Positions 1 through 11,829 of a stretch of 64,000 nt of DNA are shown in pieces. Source of the stretch: Euphorbia lathyris (taxonomy: Eukaryota > Streptophyta > Magnoliopsida > Malpighiales > Euphorbiaceae); the NCBI RefSeq assembly GCF_963576675.1, contig NC_088916.1, forward strand, positions 6,215,001-6,279,000, in the 5' to 3' direction. A program made the position numbers and the translations under genes. Every line of letters begins with the position of its first letter. The stretch's first letter is position 1. The notes under the pieces were generated by a model that saw nothing but the letters and a program-made list of their open reading frames with translations, ran no database searches and had not been told where the DNA came from.

Positions 1-1500
1 CAACCTCAAGACCCCATTGAAGCTACTGACCGGAAGTTTAAAGAGATGACGGAGCTTATCGCGGAGCGGACCCGAGCTAGCGTCGAGTGACAAAGGCAAG
101 CAGAAGAACAACTCGAAGAAATGAGAACCTCCATGGAAAATTTCAAGCTCGAAGTGTTAACCTTGATGCGACCACCTGTCGGAGGTCCTAACGATAGTAG
201 GGAAGACATTTAGAGCCCTAACCACGAAGACAACCTACATCACCACTTTCGCCTCCACTAAGTCTGAACTTAGCACATTTGTCACCTCCTCAGATGGGTC
301 GTAAGGATCACGAGGTAAGAAGACCTAACTATATTATTGTTCACAATGGTGATAGTGATAATGACGGTTTTGATGATATTGTGAATGATGGGACCTTTAG
401 AAATGTTGGGAATGTCGAAAATGTTGGTCATATAGGTAACAAGCGTGTGGGTGTTGCTGAGGAAAACCCATACCTTAACAATAATCATGTTAGAGAAGGG
501 TACCTTGTGAACTTCGAGAGGGGTGATGCTTTTAAACTTAAGATTGACTTACCTTCGTTGGGTGGTGAGTTAGACATAGAAGGGTTCATAGATTGGCTAT
601 CTGAAATTTAACGGTTCTTTTAATATGTCGGAATTCCAGAGGAGATGAAATTGATGGCGCATCATTTGAAAGGAGGAGCGCCAGTATGGTCGGATCAGTT
701 GAGGGAAGAAATAAGAATGGGGTGAAGGGATACGATTATATCTTGGCTATGGATGAAGGCGATGCTTAGGGAATGGTTCTTACTGCCGGATTATGAGCAG
801 TGTATTTACAGCTCATATCAGGGATGCTCTTAAGGGAATCAAAGTGTCCATGAATATACCTCAGAATTCTTGAGACTTTTGAAAAAGGTTAATTTGTTGG
901 AAATTGAAAGTCAAAAGACATCTAGGTATCTAGAAGGGCTGGAATACAACATCCAGGACTGTATAGGCACCAGATGTTGATTCGAGTGCAGGACGCCCAA
1001 AATTTATCTCTCAAGGTAGAATCTCATTTAACTGTTAGGATTCAGGACAAATTTCGAAGATTTTGAGTGGACTGTTCGCTTCGAGAAAGAAATGGCTTGA
1101 AGCCATATGATAAGGGCAAGCAGGTAGCAGAAACTAGTGGGGAAAAAGTCATCAGTGCTGAAATGCATCAAGATGAGATACAAGACACTATAAAAAGGGA
1201 CCTCCACCTCATAACGGGAATAATCCATACGTCAGACCCGCACCTTTCAAGTGCTTTCGGTGCAATGAGCTGAGTCAAACGAGTGTCCCGATAGTAAGTG
1301 CGCCAATATGGTGGAAAGGTATAAAGAGGATTATGAAGAGAGAGGTGAGGTGTTTTGTGAACCCGTGGAAGATGAGGAAGATGGAGTCCGTAAGGAAGGA
1401 CACTTTGTTCATGTAGTGAGGCGTTTGCTGGTTTCTAGCCGAGTAGAAGAAGACCAAAGGCACCAGTTGTTCAGTACCCACTGTCTAGTGCAAAGGGAGA
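1..1500 (+). pseudogene. Degenerate gypsy gag
   Basis: The first 90 codons show a charged, coiled-coil-like gag N-terminus (KFKEMTELIAERTRASVE, then a stop). An open stretch at 279-611 ends in FKLKIDLPSLGGELDIEGF, the start of the plant retrotransposon gag domain. The rest of that domain (LKGGAPVWSDQL, LREWFLLPDYEQ) can be followed through shifting frames from 614 to 960. It is non-functional because of multiple stops. Confidence 0.8.
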
Positions 1501-1509
1501 AATGAAATG

Positions 1510-2880
1510 TCATTATAGACAGTGGTAGATAGAAAAACTTTGTGAGTAGGTCGTCGTTCAAAGATTCAAACTATTGGTTGAGCCACAATCGAATCCGTAT
1601 ACAGTCGGATGGATCAAGAATGTTAGTAAGCTCAAGGTCGATTAGAGGTGCAAGGTGCCCATCAAAACTGTCGATTATAGGGATGAAGTTTATTGTGATG
1701 TGGTAAATATGGATGCCTGGCACCTCTTATTAGGCCGACCTTGGTAGTTTGATCAAGATGCAACCCACGTCTGGACGAGAAACACTTACCAATTTATAAA
1801 GGATGGAGTGAAGTTTGTGCTTACATCAATGATGAAAGAGCCGAATGTCACAAAGAAGTCCACACTAGTCCTTCATTAGTGAATATGAGGAGAATTAACT
1901 AGTGTATGTTGTGATGGTTAAGGCGAGTCGCGAGTCAACTGAAGAATGAGAGAGGGAGATGTCGTATTTTGTGACCCGTATACTAGGAGAGTATCATGAT
2001 TTGTTTCCTGAAACTTTGCTATTTGGCTTACCACATCTGAAGGATAGCTAACATTATATTTACTTAATACATGGGGCTAGCTTGCCGAGTCTACCGCATT
2101 ATCAGATAAGTCTAAATGAGAGTGATATCATACGGTAGAAGGTAGAAGAGCTTATTGAGATGTAGTACATGAGAGAAAGCATGAGCCCATACGTTGTCCC
2201 ATCCTTACTTAAGCCTAAGAAGGATGGGTTGTAGCAGATGTGTGTTGAAAGTAGAGCTATCAATAAGATCACTATTTGGTATAAATTCCCTATCCTATGG
2301 CTGGATATGCTTGATCAACTTGGCGGATACAAAGTGTTCTCCGAGATTGATTTGAGGAGTGGATATCATCATATATGTATCCAGGCTGAGGGCGAGTAGA
2401 AGATTACTTTCAAGACTTGAAATGGACTGTATGAGTGTCTAATGATGCCATTCGGGATGTTGAATGCTCCTAGTACCTTCATGAGGATGATGAACTAGTA
2501 CTTCGCCTAGTGATTGGGAAGTTTATGGTCGTATATTTTGATGGTATGATGATTCATAGCCAGACATTAGAAGAGCATATAGAGCATATATGGGTAGTAT
2601 TTGATCTGCTAAGGAATCATCAGATGTACGCCAACACCAAGAAATATGACTTTGTCATGAAGAGTCTGGTCTTCCTCGTGCTTATGGTAAGCGGAGACGA
2701 CATCCAAGTGGATGAGGAGAATGTGAGAGCTATCAGGGAATGTCCTACTCCTAGAAATATGGGAGACATCCCGAGTTTTCATGGGCTAGGAACCTTTTAT
2801 CGATGGTCCATCCGAAACTTCAACATTATTATAGCCCCGTTGACCGAGTGCCTGAAGAAAGGAAAGGGGTTCAAGTGAGA
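1510..2880 (+). pseudogene. Degenerate gypsy protease and reverse transcriptase
   Basis: The aspartic protease motif VIIDSG lies near 1510, followed by a stop. LLLGRPW near 1725 is the conserved protease C-terminal signature. RT blocks follow: SPYVVPSLLKPKKDG (about 2190), [13 protein letters not shown] (about 2340), the MPFG motif (2450) and VVYFDGMMIHS (2527). In the last one the usual YxDD has become YFDG, which removes a catalytic aspartate. Several in-frame stops, for instance near 2395 and 2510, confirm a dead gene. The longest open piece is 2510-2878. Confidence 0.85.
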
Positions 2881-2889
2881 AAGTGAGCA

Positions 2890-3330
2890 AAAAAATAGTT
2901 TTTCCTTGATCAAGGAGAAATTGAGCACAACGCCAGTACTAGCCTTTCCCAATTTTGATAAACTGTTTGAACTTGAGTGTAATGCCAGTGGAGTTGGAGT
3001 TGGGGCGTCTTGATGCAAAAGAAGGGACCCATTGCATACTTTAGTGAAAAGCTATGTGAGGCAAGACAGAAGTGGGCTACCTATGACCAGGAGTTCTATA
3101 AAGTGGTCAGGGCTTTGAAGATATGGGAGCATTACTCGGTGGGAAAAGAATTTATCCTCTACACAGATCACCAAACTCTTTAAGTATTTAGGGAGTCAGA
3201 AGCAGCTCCGGAGCTCCATGTATGCCCAATGGTCCGCTTTCATATATTAGTTGCCTATAAACTTATCCACAAGGATGGAAAACAGAACAAAGTGGTGGAT
3301 GCCCTAAGCCGAAGGATATCACTTTTGAAG
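2890..3330 (+). pseudogene. Degenerate gypsy RNase H
   Basis: Plus-strand reading around 2960-3330 gives the RNase H succession of Ty3/gypsy pol: a [13 protein letters not shown] block, IAYFSEKL, the YTDHQTL catalytic block near 3165, and the NKVVDALSRR linker near 3290. Frames shift between blocks and a stop interrupts the block after DHQTL. Confidence 0.8.
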
Positions 3331-3339
3331 ATAGTGAGT

Positions 3340-4487
3340 CTAAAGGTAGATTGTTTTGAGCACATCCGAGGGGATTATAGGGCAGATCAGGACTTCGGAG
3401 GCATTTACGAGAGCTTTATGAGCCAACATGGGGATGAGTTGTATCATTTGCTTGATGAATACCTTATTAGAGGTAACCATTTTTTCTTACCATGCATATC
3501 CATCCGGGAGAAGGTCATCCGAGACTTATATGGCAGAAGTCTATGAGGGCACTTTGGGAGAGAGAAAATGTACGAGGCAGTGAGCTCTCGGTACTTTTGG
3601 CCTAAGATAAGAAGGGATGTCTCCTACTTGGTGGAGAGGTATATTTGTCAAACCACCAAGGGACATGTGACCAACGTCGGCCTACATTTACCACTACCTA
3701 TGCCAGAAACTGTATGGGAAGACATATCCATAGATTTCATCCTCGGATTACCCAGAACCTAGAGGGGCATGGATTCCACTTTCATTATGGTTGATAGGTT
3801 TTCCAATATGTCTCATTTTTTCCATGCCGAAAGATAAACAATGCTTCGAAAATCGCCAAACTATTCTTCAACGAAATCATAAAGTTACTCGAGGTACCAA
3901 AGAGTATTGTTTCATATCGAGATACAAAATTTATGAGCCACTTTTGGTAGACATTGTGGGTTCATTTTGATACGACCTTAAATTTCAGCACTACCGCACA
4001 TCCGCAAACTGATGTTTAGACATAAGTTGTTAATCGAACCCTGGGGAACTTACTAATAAGCAAGTGTAAAGATAATCCTAGAATGTGGAATTGGTTCTGG
4101 CTCAAGCAGAGTTTGCTTATAACGGAACTGTACATTCGAGAACTGGGAAGTCACCATTTGAAGTGGTATATACGAAGGTCCCTAATCAGACTCTTGATGT
4201 AGCAAACCTTCCAAAAGAGGATAAGGGAAATGGGATCGCCCATTGGTTGGCGAATGAGTATCTGCAAATGCATCAAAAGGTGAACGAAACTCTTGAGGAA
4301 TGAAACTAGAGGTTGAAGGCCAAGGTTGATGAGCACTGAAGAGACCTTCAGTTCGAAATAGGGAACATAGTGATGGTTTACCTAAGCAAGGAAAGACTCA
4401 CCAGTGCTCCAAGCAACAAACTACAACAAACAAGGTATGGTCTATATAAAGTGACTAAGAGGATCAATGCTAATGCTTATTATGTTT
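3340..4487 (+). pseudogene. Degenerate gypsy integrase, cut by a copia element
   Basis: The piece 3568-3762 carries the zinc-binding region followed by ISIDFILGLP, the first catalytic aspartate block. The remaining catalytic core is scattered through frames to 4080. At 4085-4303 the ALAEFAYN-like block appears as LAQAEFAYNGTVHSRTGKSP, typical of the C-terminal half of Ty3/gypsy integrase. The gene ends abruptly at 4487 at the copia LTR and resumes at 29064. Confidence 0.85.
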
Positions 4488-5348
4488 TGAAGGAAAATAG
4501 ACAAGCCTAGGCGCAGCGGAATAATAAAATTTTATCTATTTTATCTATTTCTCTTTTCCAAGATTTGTTAATTGTTATTTCATATAAAGAGGGATAGAAA
4601 GTAATACCTTCGGTGAAGAACTATCTACGGTTGCAAACGAAGTGCCCACAACTCTTAATCCGTGTATCACGAACAACAAAAGAAACAACACAGAAAAGAT
4701 AACTAATCAGTAATCAACCTTAATAATAGCAATCGCAATGATTGCCTCTAACAGAAATCGATACGAGATCAAAGAGAGAGTAAGAAATAATGTAGATTAG
4801 CCGAGACGAAGACGGAACGGTTCCTCCTCCTTTATTATTGTGTTGGTCGAATTTATGGGGTTAGGGAGTCTATTTATAGACTTCTCTAAACCCTAATCTC
4901 AGTTGTGTTAGGTAATTAAATAATTGGATTCTTATTCGGAATAGGATTCCTAATTAGATAATTAAATAAACACTTTACTATTATCTAAATAATAACTAAT
5001 TATATCTAGATAATTATTATTAATCAAATTAATAATTAATTAATGTTAGGGATAATTAATTAGAGTTTCAATCACATAAAAACTTCTAATTAATATTATG
5101 AGATAATCTTTTAATTTAATTCATAATCATAATCAAATTATAATTATTAATCAAATTAATTTATCCCTAATTAATATGTAAATTTCGGCCCATATATAGT
5201 GTCTCACTAATTACATTTTTGTCCTCCGATTCCAAGTCCCATATGCGACCCATTAGGTTCTTTATTGCCACTAGCCGTATATATCCTTTAAAATTATTCA
5301 TCACGATTAATTCCAACATATATATAACGGAATACCGTCGCGAGCTGT

Positions 5349-6865
5349 TGTTGAGCGATTTCCGCAAGTGCACGGTATACGCTTGTAGTAATAAAAGATA
5401 TCGAACCCACAGGGAACGCTTTTTAACTAAAACTTTATTTAATTCGGTTTAATCACGTGTTTAGGTTTAATAAAAGAAATACGTTTAGTTGATGGAATAG
5501 GTTTTGGTAAATTAGGATTAGATAGAAAGATTATATCGAGTTTAGAGAACAATTCCGTTTGGAATTTTGATTACAAAACAGATACTTCCGTAATCGGAAT
5601 GAAATAGATCTTATTTTCATAAAGCAAAGTAAACAACTTTAACTTTGTGAGATTATGGACATGTAACAATATAATAATTTACTCAATTAAATGGCTTCGA
5701 ACCATGGAAATCCCTCTAGCGTAGAGACGATTCCTACCTTAATCAAACTAGTGTTTTACTTCTGATAAGCCGCGATCAACGATCATGTCATCCATAAAAA
5801 CTAAATTTGTTAAGTGTTCAACAAAGTTCTTATAAGAATAAGATGGAATAGAACGTTTTAATAAAAACACCAATATATCATTTTGAAAATCATTTTGTCA
5901 AACCAACAATATCAAAATAACAACAGTAAGAATATATTGAATAAATAAGTATATCATTAATTGAAATGTGAATTTTCACAAGTTAACAGAGAAGTAGAAA
6001 CTTGGATAGCATTGTAACGAAGACTTTGAGATCCGAGTCGTCAATCTTTCTCTCAAACTTCGTAGGCTCGTCAAACCATATGCGCTTCAGCCGTCAATTC
6101 TTCTCGCTGGATCTTTGGAATAGAGACTGGTCTCGTCCACTATCAGAATGAAAACTAAACTAATACTGTGTTTATAACTAATCTAAATACAATTCGTGTA
6201 CAACACGATTGCTTACAGAAATGAAATCTAACTTTCTGATTCTTTTCTAAATCAGAAACTCAACATAACAACTTTCTTCTCTAATTTCTCTAACTTTTCC
6301 AACTTAACCAACCCTGATTTCTGAAATGGATCACTTATTTATAGTTGTTGAAGGGTTGTAAATGACGGGTCGTGTCTGCTGGTGAAGGGTTGCTTTTATC
6401 CGAACGAACAGACGCGTTTTTCTGAATTAAACATGTGTTTTGTGTGCAGGGAGACTTGCTGTCGCGACTGAGATTCTGAAAATCTCAGTCGCGACAGGGG
6501 GTATAGGGGCGAGCTTGAATACGTTGTTTTCCCCCGGTCTGGCCTCCGTAAGTCGCGACTGAGATTTTGAGAATCTCAGTCGCGATAGAGAGTTTTCCTC
6601 CCTGGCGTTCGACTGTTTTTCATCCTCCTCGAGTGTTCTTCTGGCTGATATGCATTCTCGGTATGTTTTTAAGGTTTTTCCTCCATTTTAGCTCCGTTTT
6701 AGCTCCGTTTTCGCTCCTATTTGGATTTTACCAAATATTTAGGTACCTTGCATCAAAGAAGTAAATAAAGACGTAAAAGTATTCTAAATGAATATAATTA
6801 GCACGATTTTAATGTAAATTTAACGTATTTATATATGATATTTTAGGTATATTTTGGGCTTAACA
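5349..6865 (-). repeat. Athila-like 3' LTR (1517 bp)
   Basis: It runs from TGTTGAGCG to GGCTTAACA, about 99 % identical to 17285-18800. It contains two large palindromes at 6459-6497 (17-bp perfect arms, 5-nt loop) and 6553-6585 (14-bp arms). Confidence 0.95.
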
Positions 6866-8378
6866 AACTCTCACACTTAAGCTTTTGCTAGTCCCGAGCA
6901 AAATTTCACTGAATTTATTCTTTAATCAATCTCTTTATAAATAGAATATATACCCATATATTCCTCTTTGAATTAGTTAAACCGAAAGATAAACTTTTCA
7001 TGGTAAATTTATACGCAAGGTATCAAACTAGCTAGTATAAAAGAGATATATTACTCGTCTTGTATTTCAATTTTTATATTGAAGTATTCGTGACGGTGTA
7101 AGCACGCATGTTTTCGAATCTTTCGTCTCAAGGCATTTCTAAGCACAAAATTTCCTTTCCCAAACCTAAACTATTACAAATATGGATTTAAGGACTTAGG
7201 TTTAATATATTTGCTTAGTTACGCCCAAGATAAGGGTGGTCTCGATCGTAACTTTATACGCATTTTATTGCTTTCGTGTTCGTTTAAGAGGTACCGACCA
7301 TGCCATGGGTGGACGCAATCGTTACTTAAAACTTTAAACACGTTTAATTTTGCTTTAATTTTTTAACGTTCCTTTCATACCTCGGCCGTGATAAGGGTGG
7401 TCGCAATCGTGGCCAAAAGTAAACGATACTTAATTTTCTTCCCTTTCATACCTCGATTGTGATAAGGTTGGTCTCAATCGTGGCCAAAAGTTAAGAATAC
7501 GACTACTTGATTTAATATGAAAATAAAATTGGGAAATAAAAATAGCACATTCATCCTATATTGACTTGAAATTCAACATGTATTATGGCTAAAGTTTCCT
7601 TAAAAACTTCAATTGGTTTTTAATGTAAGACGAAAAATAATATCGAGCTAAAAAGCTAAAGTTGTTAGTTCGATTTATGCCTATAAACCTAATTGAAAAT
7701 TGAAAATAAGATTTATATTTATCATGAATTCATGATATAAAGTAGAGATTTGAAACTAAAGAAATTTTACTTATATACATTTACTCGAGGCGTTTTTTTG
7801 ATAAAATCGCATCGGAGATTTGTAAAAATATTTGTAAAAATATAGCCCGTATAGAAATATTTATTTCTATCAATAATGATAACCTTAAAATATGCTTAAC
7901 ATTATTTTGAAAGTTAAAGTGTTTGAAAACATATGAAATATTTTCTTTAACAAACATTTATCCTTTATGAAAAATTGCTATTATTTGTGAAAAAGTGTTG
8001 CAAAAAATGTTGCAATAGTTTTTGAAAAATTGTTGCATATTATACTTTACTTAAAATTGAATAACAACATGCATTTAAAAATAAATAGCATTCATTCTCA
8101 TTCGTTGCATTCATTCGTACTTAAAAATAAAATGGATATGAAATACCTCCTCCCACACTTAATTTGGACCAAGTCCTCATTGGTGCAAAAAGCGATAAAA
8201 CACGAAAAATAGTACGAAATAAATCATACGAATTAGAAATGAAAAATATAGTACCATAACATTCAAACATTAATAATAAAGAGAATTGTACCAAACATAA
8301 GTAAAAATATTGTACCAAACCGAATAAAACATAATAATAATAACGAAAATGAGTTAAAGAGAGAAACGATAAAACCTA
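6866..8378 (-). other. 3' non-coding region of the Athila-like element, with polypurine tract
   Basis: No coding potential is seen between ORF-C and the 3' LTR. A polypurine-type tract (minus strand AAGTGTGAGAGTT) ends at the LTR border at 6866. The region contains diverged repeats at 7208-7495. Confidence 0.75.
7208..7495. repeat. Diverged repeats with core GATAAGGGTGGTC
   Basis: Four units share a GATAAGG-TGGTC...AATCGTGGCCAAAAGT theme. The last two, at about 7370-7440 and 7441-7495, are the best preserved tandem pair; the first two, near 7210 and 7295, are more diverged. Confidence 0.6.
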
Positions 8379-9617
8379 TCAAGGTGATGGTGGTGGAGAA
8401 GGCGTAGTCTCAACTCCTTGACGTCGGAAGAAAGAGAGCATCCGGCGACGAGTAGACTTGTGCTCACGACTTAATGTAGTGATCCTGGAACTCATTTCGG
8501 CATTATTGGCAACGACTTCATCTAACCGCAAATTCATGTGACGGTTATGCTCGTTCATTTGTGTCAAAACACGTTGCCATCCAACTTGTTCTTCTTCATT
8601 TGGTTCCATATTTGCTTGCTCGGTGGCAGTAACATCAACATTCTCCTCTTCTTCTTCTTCTTCATCAAATTCCTCTGCATCCTCCTCGTCATCATCTTGG
8701 GCACCTAAACCTTGAGAACCCGAGGCTTCACTACTCATCGTAGCAAAAACACGTCTTGTGCGATCCGCATAAGATATAAAAGCGGGTGGTCCCAACTTCT
8801 TCAATAAATTGGCCCTTTGAAGTGCCGTGAGATCCAATGATGGTAAACCAACATGAGACATATTTTGATAATCCGCTAATTCACCTCGAGCGCCCAAAAC
8901 AATGCCGGTAATCAAATTACCCATAGGCACTTGCTTATTGCGGGACTTGGAAGCTCGAACTAAATTAGTAAATATCATCTCAATACTATCAATTGTCAAA
9001 CCCTTAAAAATAGCATCAAACACAACCAAATCACGAACTTGCACTTTTGAACTTTCAACCCGACCAAATAAGGAGAATGATAAAAACTTGTGAAAGAAGA
9101 ATACACAATCATCCTTAATTAGCTTACTAGATGTATTCTTTGGACTAAAAACATCTAAACCGGTTAAAGAATTCCAAACCGTGTGTGAATCAAAAGGCTT
9201 TGGCTTTGAATAAAAATTTCGAGTAGGAAAACCAAACCAACGGTTCATGGCCGCATAATTAACATCATAACAGACGCCATCACTCCGAAAAGAGATAACT
9301 CCTTTCTTCTTGTCATAGGTTAGAGTAACCAAAAACTCAATAATATGCGTTTTAAGACTAGGAAAACGTATACTAGCAAATCGTTTCCAACCAAGAACGG
9401 TAAGAAATTCATCAATACGCTCGGTAAAAGAAAGTGTATTTACCGTATCGGTGTCAAGAAAAGGCATATCCACGAACTCTACGAGGACATTAGAAAACCG
9501 GCGATATTTGCGTCCTTCGGCTTTCGACGTGATATCGAACGGTGCGTCATATTGAACCCGTAATCTATTGACTTCAGTGGCCTTGGCTTTGTTTGCAACA
9601 GTCTTTTGTCTAGGCAT
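8379..9617 (-). CDS. Athila-like ORF-C, 412-aa paralogue of ORF-B with acidic coiled-coil tail
   Basis: I place the start at the ATG at 9617 (MPRQKTVANKAK) because it follows a plant-like leader ending ACAAAAACAATATG. The frame stays open upstream to 9992, but that part reads as untranslated, pyrimidine-rich leader. The conserved blocks repeat those of ORF-B: VLGWKRFASIRFP, NRWFGFP, FHKFLSFSLFGRV, NLVRASKSRNKQ and NLITGIVLGARG. A C-terminal extension absent from ORF-B has a run of Asp/Glu near residues 325-345, then a likely coiled coil and a basic, proline-rich end (SPPPSP). Its function is unknown. It belongs to the same family as ORF-B and both lie on the gag-pol strand. Confidence 0.8.
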   Translation of the reverse strand: MPRQKTVANKAKATEVNRLRVQYDAPFDITSKAEGRKYRRFSNVLVEFVDMPFLDTDTVNTLSFTERIDEFLTVLGWKRFASIRFPSLKTHIIEFLVTLTYDKKKGVISFRSDGVCYDVNYAAMNRWFGFPTRNFYSKPKPFDSHTVWNSLTGLDVFSPKNTSSKLIKDDCVFFFHKFLSFSLFGRVESSKVQVRDLVVFDAIFKGLTIDSIEMIFTNLVRASKSRNKQVPMGNLITGIVLGARGELADYQNMSHVGLPSLDLTALQRANLLKKLGPPAFISYADRTRRVFATMSSEASGSQGLGAQDDDEEDAEEFDEEEEEEENVDVTATEQANMEPNEEEQVGWQRVLTQMNEHNRHMNLRLDEVVANNAEMSSRITTLSREHKSTRRRMLSFFRRQGVETTPSPPPSP

Positions 9618-9821
9618 ATTGTTTTTGTTTGTGAATTTGGGTGAAAATAGATGAAATTTGGGTGAAATAGGTGAAGAAAAATTGAAAGGATGAAAGTTAG
9701 AATGAAAGATAATGGTGGTGAATTGGGGAAGAAGATGAATAGGGTAAAAATTTATGGGGAAGAGGAGTGAATCTTGATATTGGGAAGAGAAAAGATGATT
9801 GATTGGTGTAAAAATAGGTGA

Positions 9822-10060
9822 TATATATAGGTGTAAGTAATAGGTATTGATTAGGATAGATGAATAGATAGTAAATAGAGTAGGAATAGGAAAAGATGGT
9901 GAAAATTTCGCCCAATCCCGTGACTGGAAGGCGCAAGTCGCGACTGAGATTTTCAAAATCTCAGTCGCGACAACAAGTACGTAGGGGGTCAAAATTTTGC
10001 TGAAAGTGGTCCTCTTGCTGTCTCAACTGAGAATTCGGAATCTCAACTGAGATTTTGGAA
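9822..10060 (-). promoter_or_regulatory. Putative ORF-C promoter: palindromes then TATA
   Basis: A palindrome with 17-bp perfect arms and a 1-nt centre (GTCGCGACTGAGATTTT arm) lies at 9937-9971. Two copies of the TCTCAACTGAGA variant lie at 10021-10055. TATATATA follows at 9829-9822, 108 bp from the nearer palindrome. A pyrimidine-rich leader of about 200 nt leads to the ORF-C ATG. Confidence 0.55.
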
Positions 10061-10378
10061 ATTCTGGGTAAAATTGGGACTGTTTTTGATGAATTTAATA
10101 CTTCTAAACCAATTCCTCTTAAAATTAAGTACCAAAATGTGAACATTAATCCCTGAAACTGAGATAAACAAAACTAAAACATTAAATTAAAGGAAACCCA
10201 AAGGTTGTTCCTTAAGAAAAAAGAAATAAACTAAAGAATTACTGCACTTTTATTTATCATTTGTAAACAATACCATAATATACATCTATATAGAAACATT
10301 ATAAAAACATAATTTACAATCAAGCACTCATATATATATTAAAAACAACAAACAGAAACACATAAAATATATATATCC

Positions 10379-11308
10379 CTAACTAAATGACAGACGACGT
10401 GCATTGGCCCTTTTAATCTTCGTTTGAACGAGGACTTGCCTCTCTGGTGCAGAAAGGAATGTTGGACCAGAACGGAAAACTCGTTTAACAAGTCCCTCGT
10501 TCTCCAAGAACTCGTAGTCTAAAATCGGGTATGGTTCTGTATCAGTCCAAGGAACAGAAATGGTTCCCTTGGCTCCTAAAATTATTCCACATATGATGTT
10601 GGTGAACCCAATCTTCCGTTTCTTCGAACGGGAAGCAACAACTAACCCCTCCATTAAAATCTTTGAGGAGTTAACTGAGTTGTCTTGGAAAATGTCGCCC
10701 AACACATAAAGATCAGTATCTTTCACAATATTGCTACTGACTCGACCAAAAAGGCTGTGACAGAGGAACTTATGCAGATACAACATGGAATTAGAATTAA
10801 TGGATTTGTTGAAGGCAAGACGTGGATTGAATCGCCTAAATCCTGTTAGCATCCTCCATATGTCTCTAGAAGTCATATCCCTTCCAGGATGGTGTTGAGT
10901 TGTGTCTCGGGGTGGAAATCCAAACCAATTGTGAAGTTCTGGATAGCCAAAAGTAAATACCTCCCCCTCACAACAAAAACTGAGACGAACACGTCTCTTG
11001 TTGACGAACCTAACTATGGAGAAAAATTCTAGAACCCAATTTCCAATAATAGGAAATTTCATATGAACAAATTTGGACCAACCCAAATTAGTCAGATAGT
11101 GATCAATTGCTTCGCTTATCCCGAGTTCCTCGTTCAGAAACTCGTCCAGATACATCATGCCAAAGAACTGAGCATATCTGAATTGCATAAAACGTTTCCC
11201 CTCGTCATGGTTATAAATGGGAAACCATGCTCCATATCTATCGGAGATATCAACTTTCTCCTTTCGAGAAGGATTTTGTTTTTGAATGTTCTTCAAAGAC
11301 TTAGTCAT
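10379..11308 (-). CDS. Athila-like ORF-B, 309-aa protein of the plant-transposon accessory family
   Basis: The uninterrupted 309-codon ORF is placed 521 bp after integrase in the position of an env-like gene. It contains a conserved block order: LGWSKFVHMKFP (about residue 75), HNWFGFP (about 130), LHKFLCHSLFGRV (about 190), GLVVASRSKKRK (about 230) and IICGIILGAKG (about 245). It is collinear with ORF-C downstream, so the pair is an ancient duplication. I recall the arrangement as the ATHILA ORF-1 / putative plant transposon protein family of unknown function; no search was possible. No signal peptide or membrane segment is evident, so an envelope role is not supported. The start ATG (context CACAAACATGAC) lies about 100 bp after a TATA box and a pyrimidine-rich leader. 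Confidence 0.8.
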   Translation of the reverse strand: MTKSLKNIQKQNPSRKEKVDISDRYGAWFPIYNHDEGKRFMQFRYAQFFGMMYLDEFLNEELGISEAIDHYLTNLGWSKFVHMKFPIIGNWVLEFFSIVRFVNKRRVRLSFCCEGEVFTFGYPELHNWFGFPPRDTTQHHPGRDMTSRDIWRMLTGFRRFNPRLAFNKSINSNSMLYLHKFLCHSLFGRVSSNIVKDTDLYVLGDIFQDNSVNSSKILMEGLVVASRSKKRKIGFTNIICGIILGAKGTISVPWTDTEPYPILDYEFLENEGLVKRVFRSGPTFLSAPERQVLVQTKIKRANARRLSFS

Positions 11309-11829
11309 GTTTGTGATAGAAAAGAAAAATGAAGTCTGTAGGATTTGAGAACTTGAGAAAGAAATTTAGAAAGATGAAGTAAAATGGAAGAAGTCTGATC
11401 TTACAGGAATATATAAGAACTATAAGTGAAAGGTTATGTCTGTTAGAAAGAAATATGTGTCAGAATGATACCTCTTCAATTCAACTGACAGAAAATTTTA
11501 AAGAAAGAAGACTGTAATCACTTACAGTTATTTCAAATGTAAAAAGACAGAAAATTTCTCAACTGAGATTTTCGGAATCTCAACTGAGATTTCCAAATCC
11601 TGGAACATAGAAAATCTCAACTGAGATTTCTGCATATATAATTTCTAAATAACACTTAACACTTAATGAAAATTTCAAAACATGACTAAATTAAAATTTT
11701 AATGTGAATAAACCTCATTTGTACTTAATGATAAAAAAAAAAAGTAAAAAAAAAAGAAAACAATAAATTAAAAAGAAAAAGAATGAAAATAAGAAAAGCT
11801 ATAAATTAAAAACATAAAAATCAAAGAAA
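11309..11829 (-). other. Spacer between integrase and ORF-B
   Basis: This stretch holds the ORF-B leader, the TATA box and palindromic motifs (listed separately), and an A-rich stretch at 11640-11829. No further ORF is seen. Confidence 0.6.
11410..11629 (-). promoter_or_regulatory. Putative ORF-B promoter: three palindromic motifs then TATA
   Basis: Near-palindromic AATCTCAACTGAGATT occurs exactly at 11576-11591 and 11613-11628, and in a close variant at 11553-11572. TATATA (minus strand) follows at 11415-11410, 137 bp downstream of the nearest motif and about 100 bp upstream of the ORF-B ATG. The leader ends CACAAACATG. Confidence 0.55.

Larger units (their letters stand above)
1..4487 (+). 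mobile_element. Decayed Ty3/gypsy retrotransposon, 5' part
   Basis: Gag, protease, reverse transcriptase, RNase H and integrase similarity follow in order on the plus strand, interrupted by many stops and frame changes. The element enters from outside the window, so no 5' LTR is seen. It breaks off at 4487, where the LTR of a copia-type element begins. Its last codons before the break read NAYYV and continue at 29064 with the integrase C-terminal tail. The pentamer TGTTT at 4483-4487 is repeated at 29059-29063, proving the interruption. Gag and integrase style suggest a chromovirus relative, but the clade is not resolved. This is the oldest layer of the nest. Confidence 0.9.

Noticed and set aside
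6459..6585. Palindromes as bacterial-type terminators
   Set aside because: Eukaryotic element; no T-run follows, and the same units recur upstream of TATA boxes.
9618..9992. N-terminal extension of ORF-C to 9992
   Set aside because: The stretch is pyrimidine-rich leader with low-complexity translation and holds the TATA box. The ATG at 9617 has the better context.
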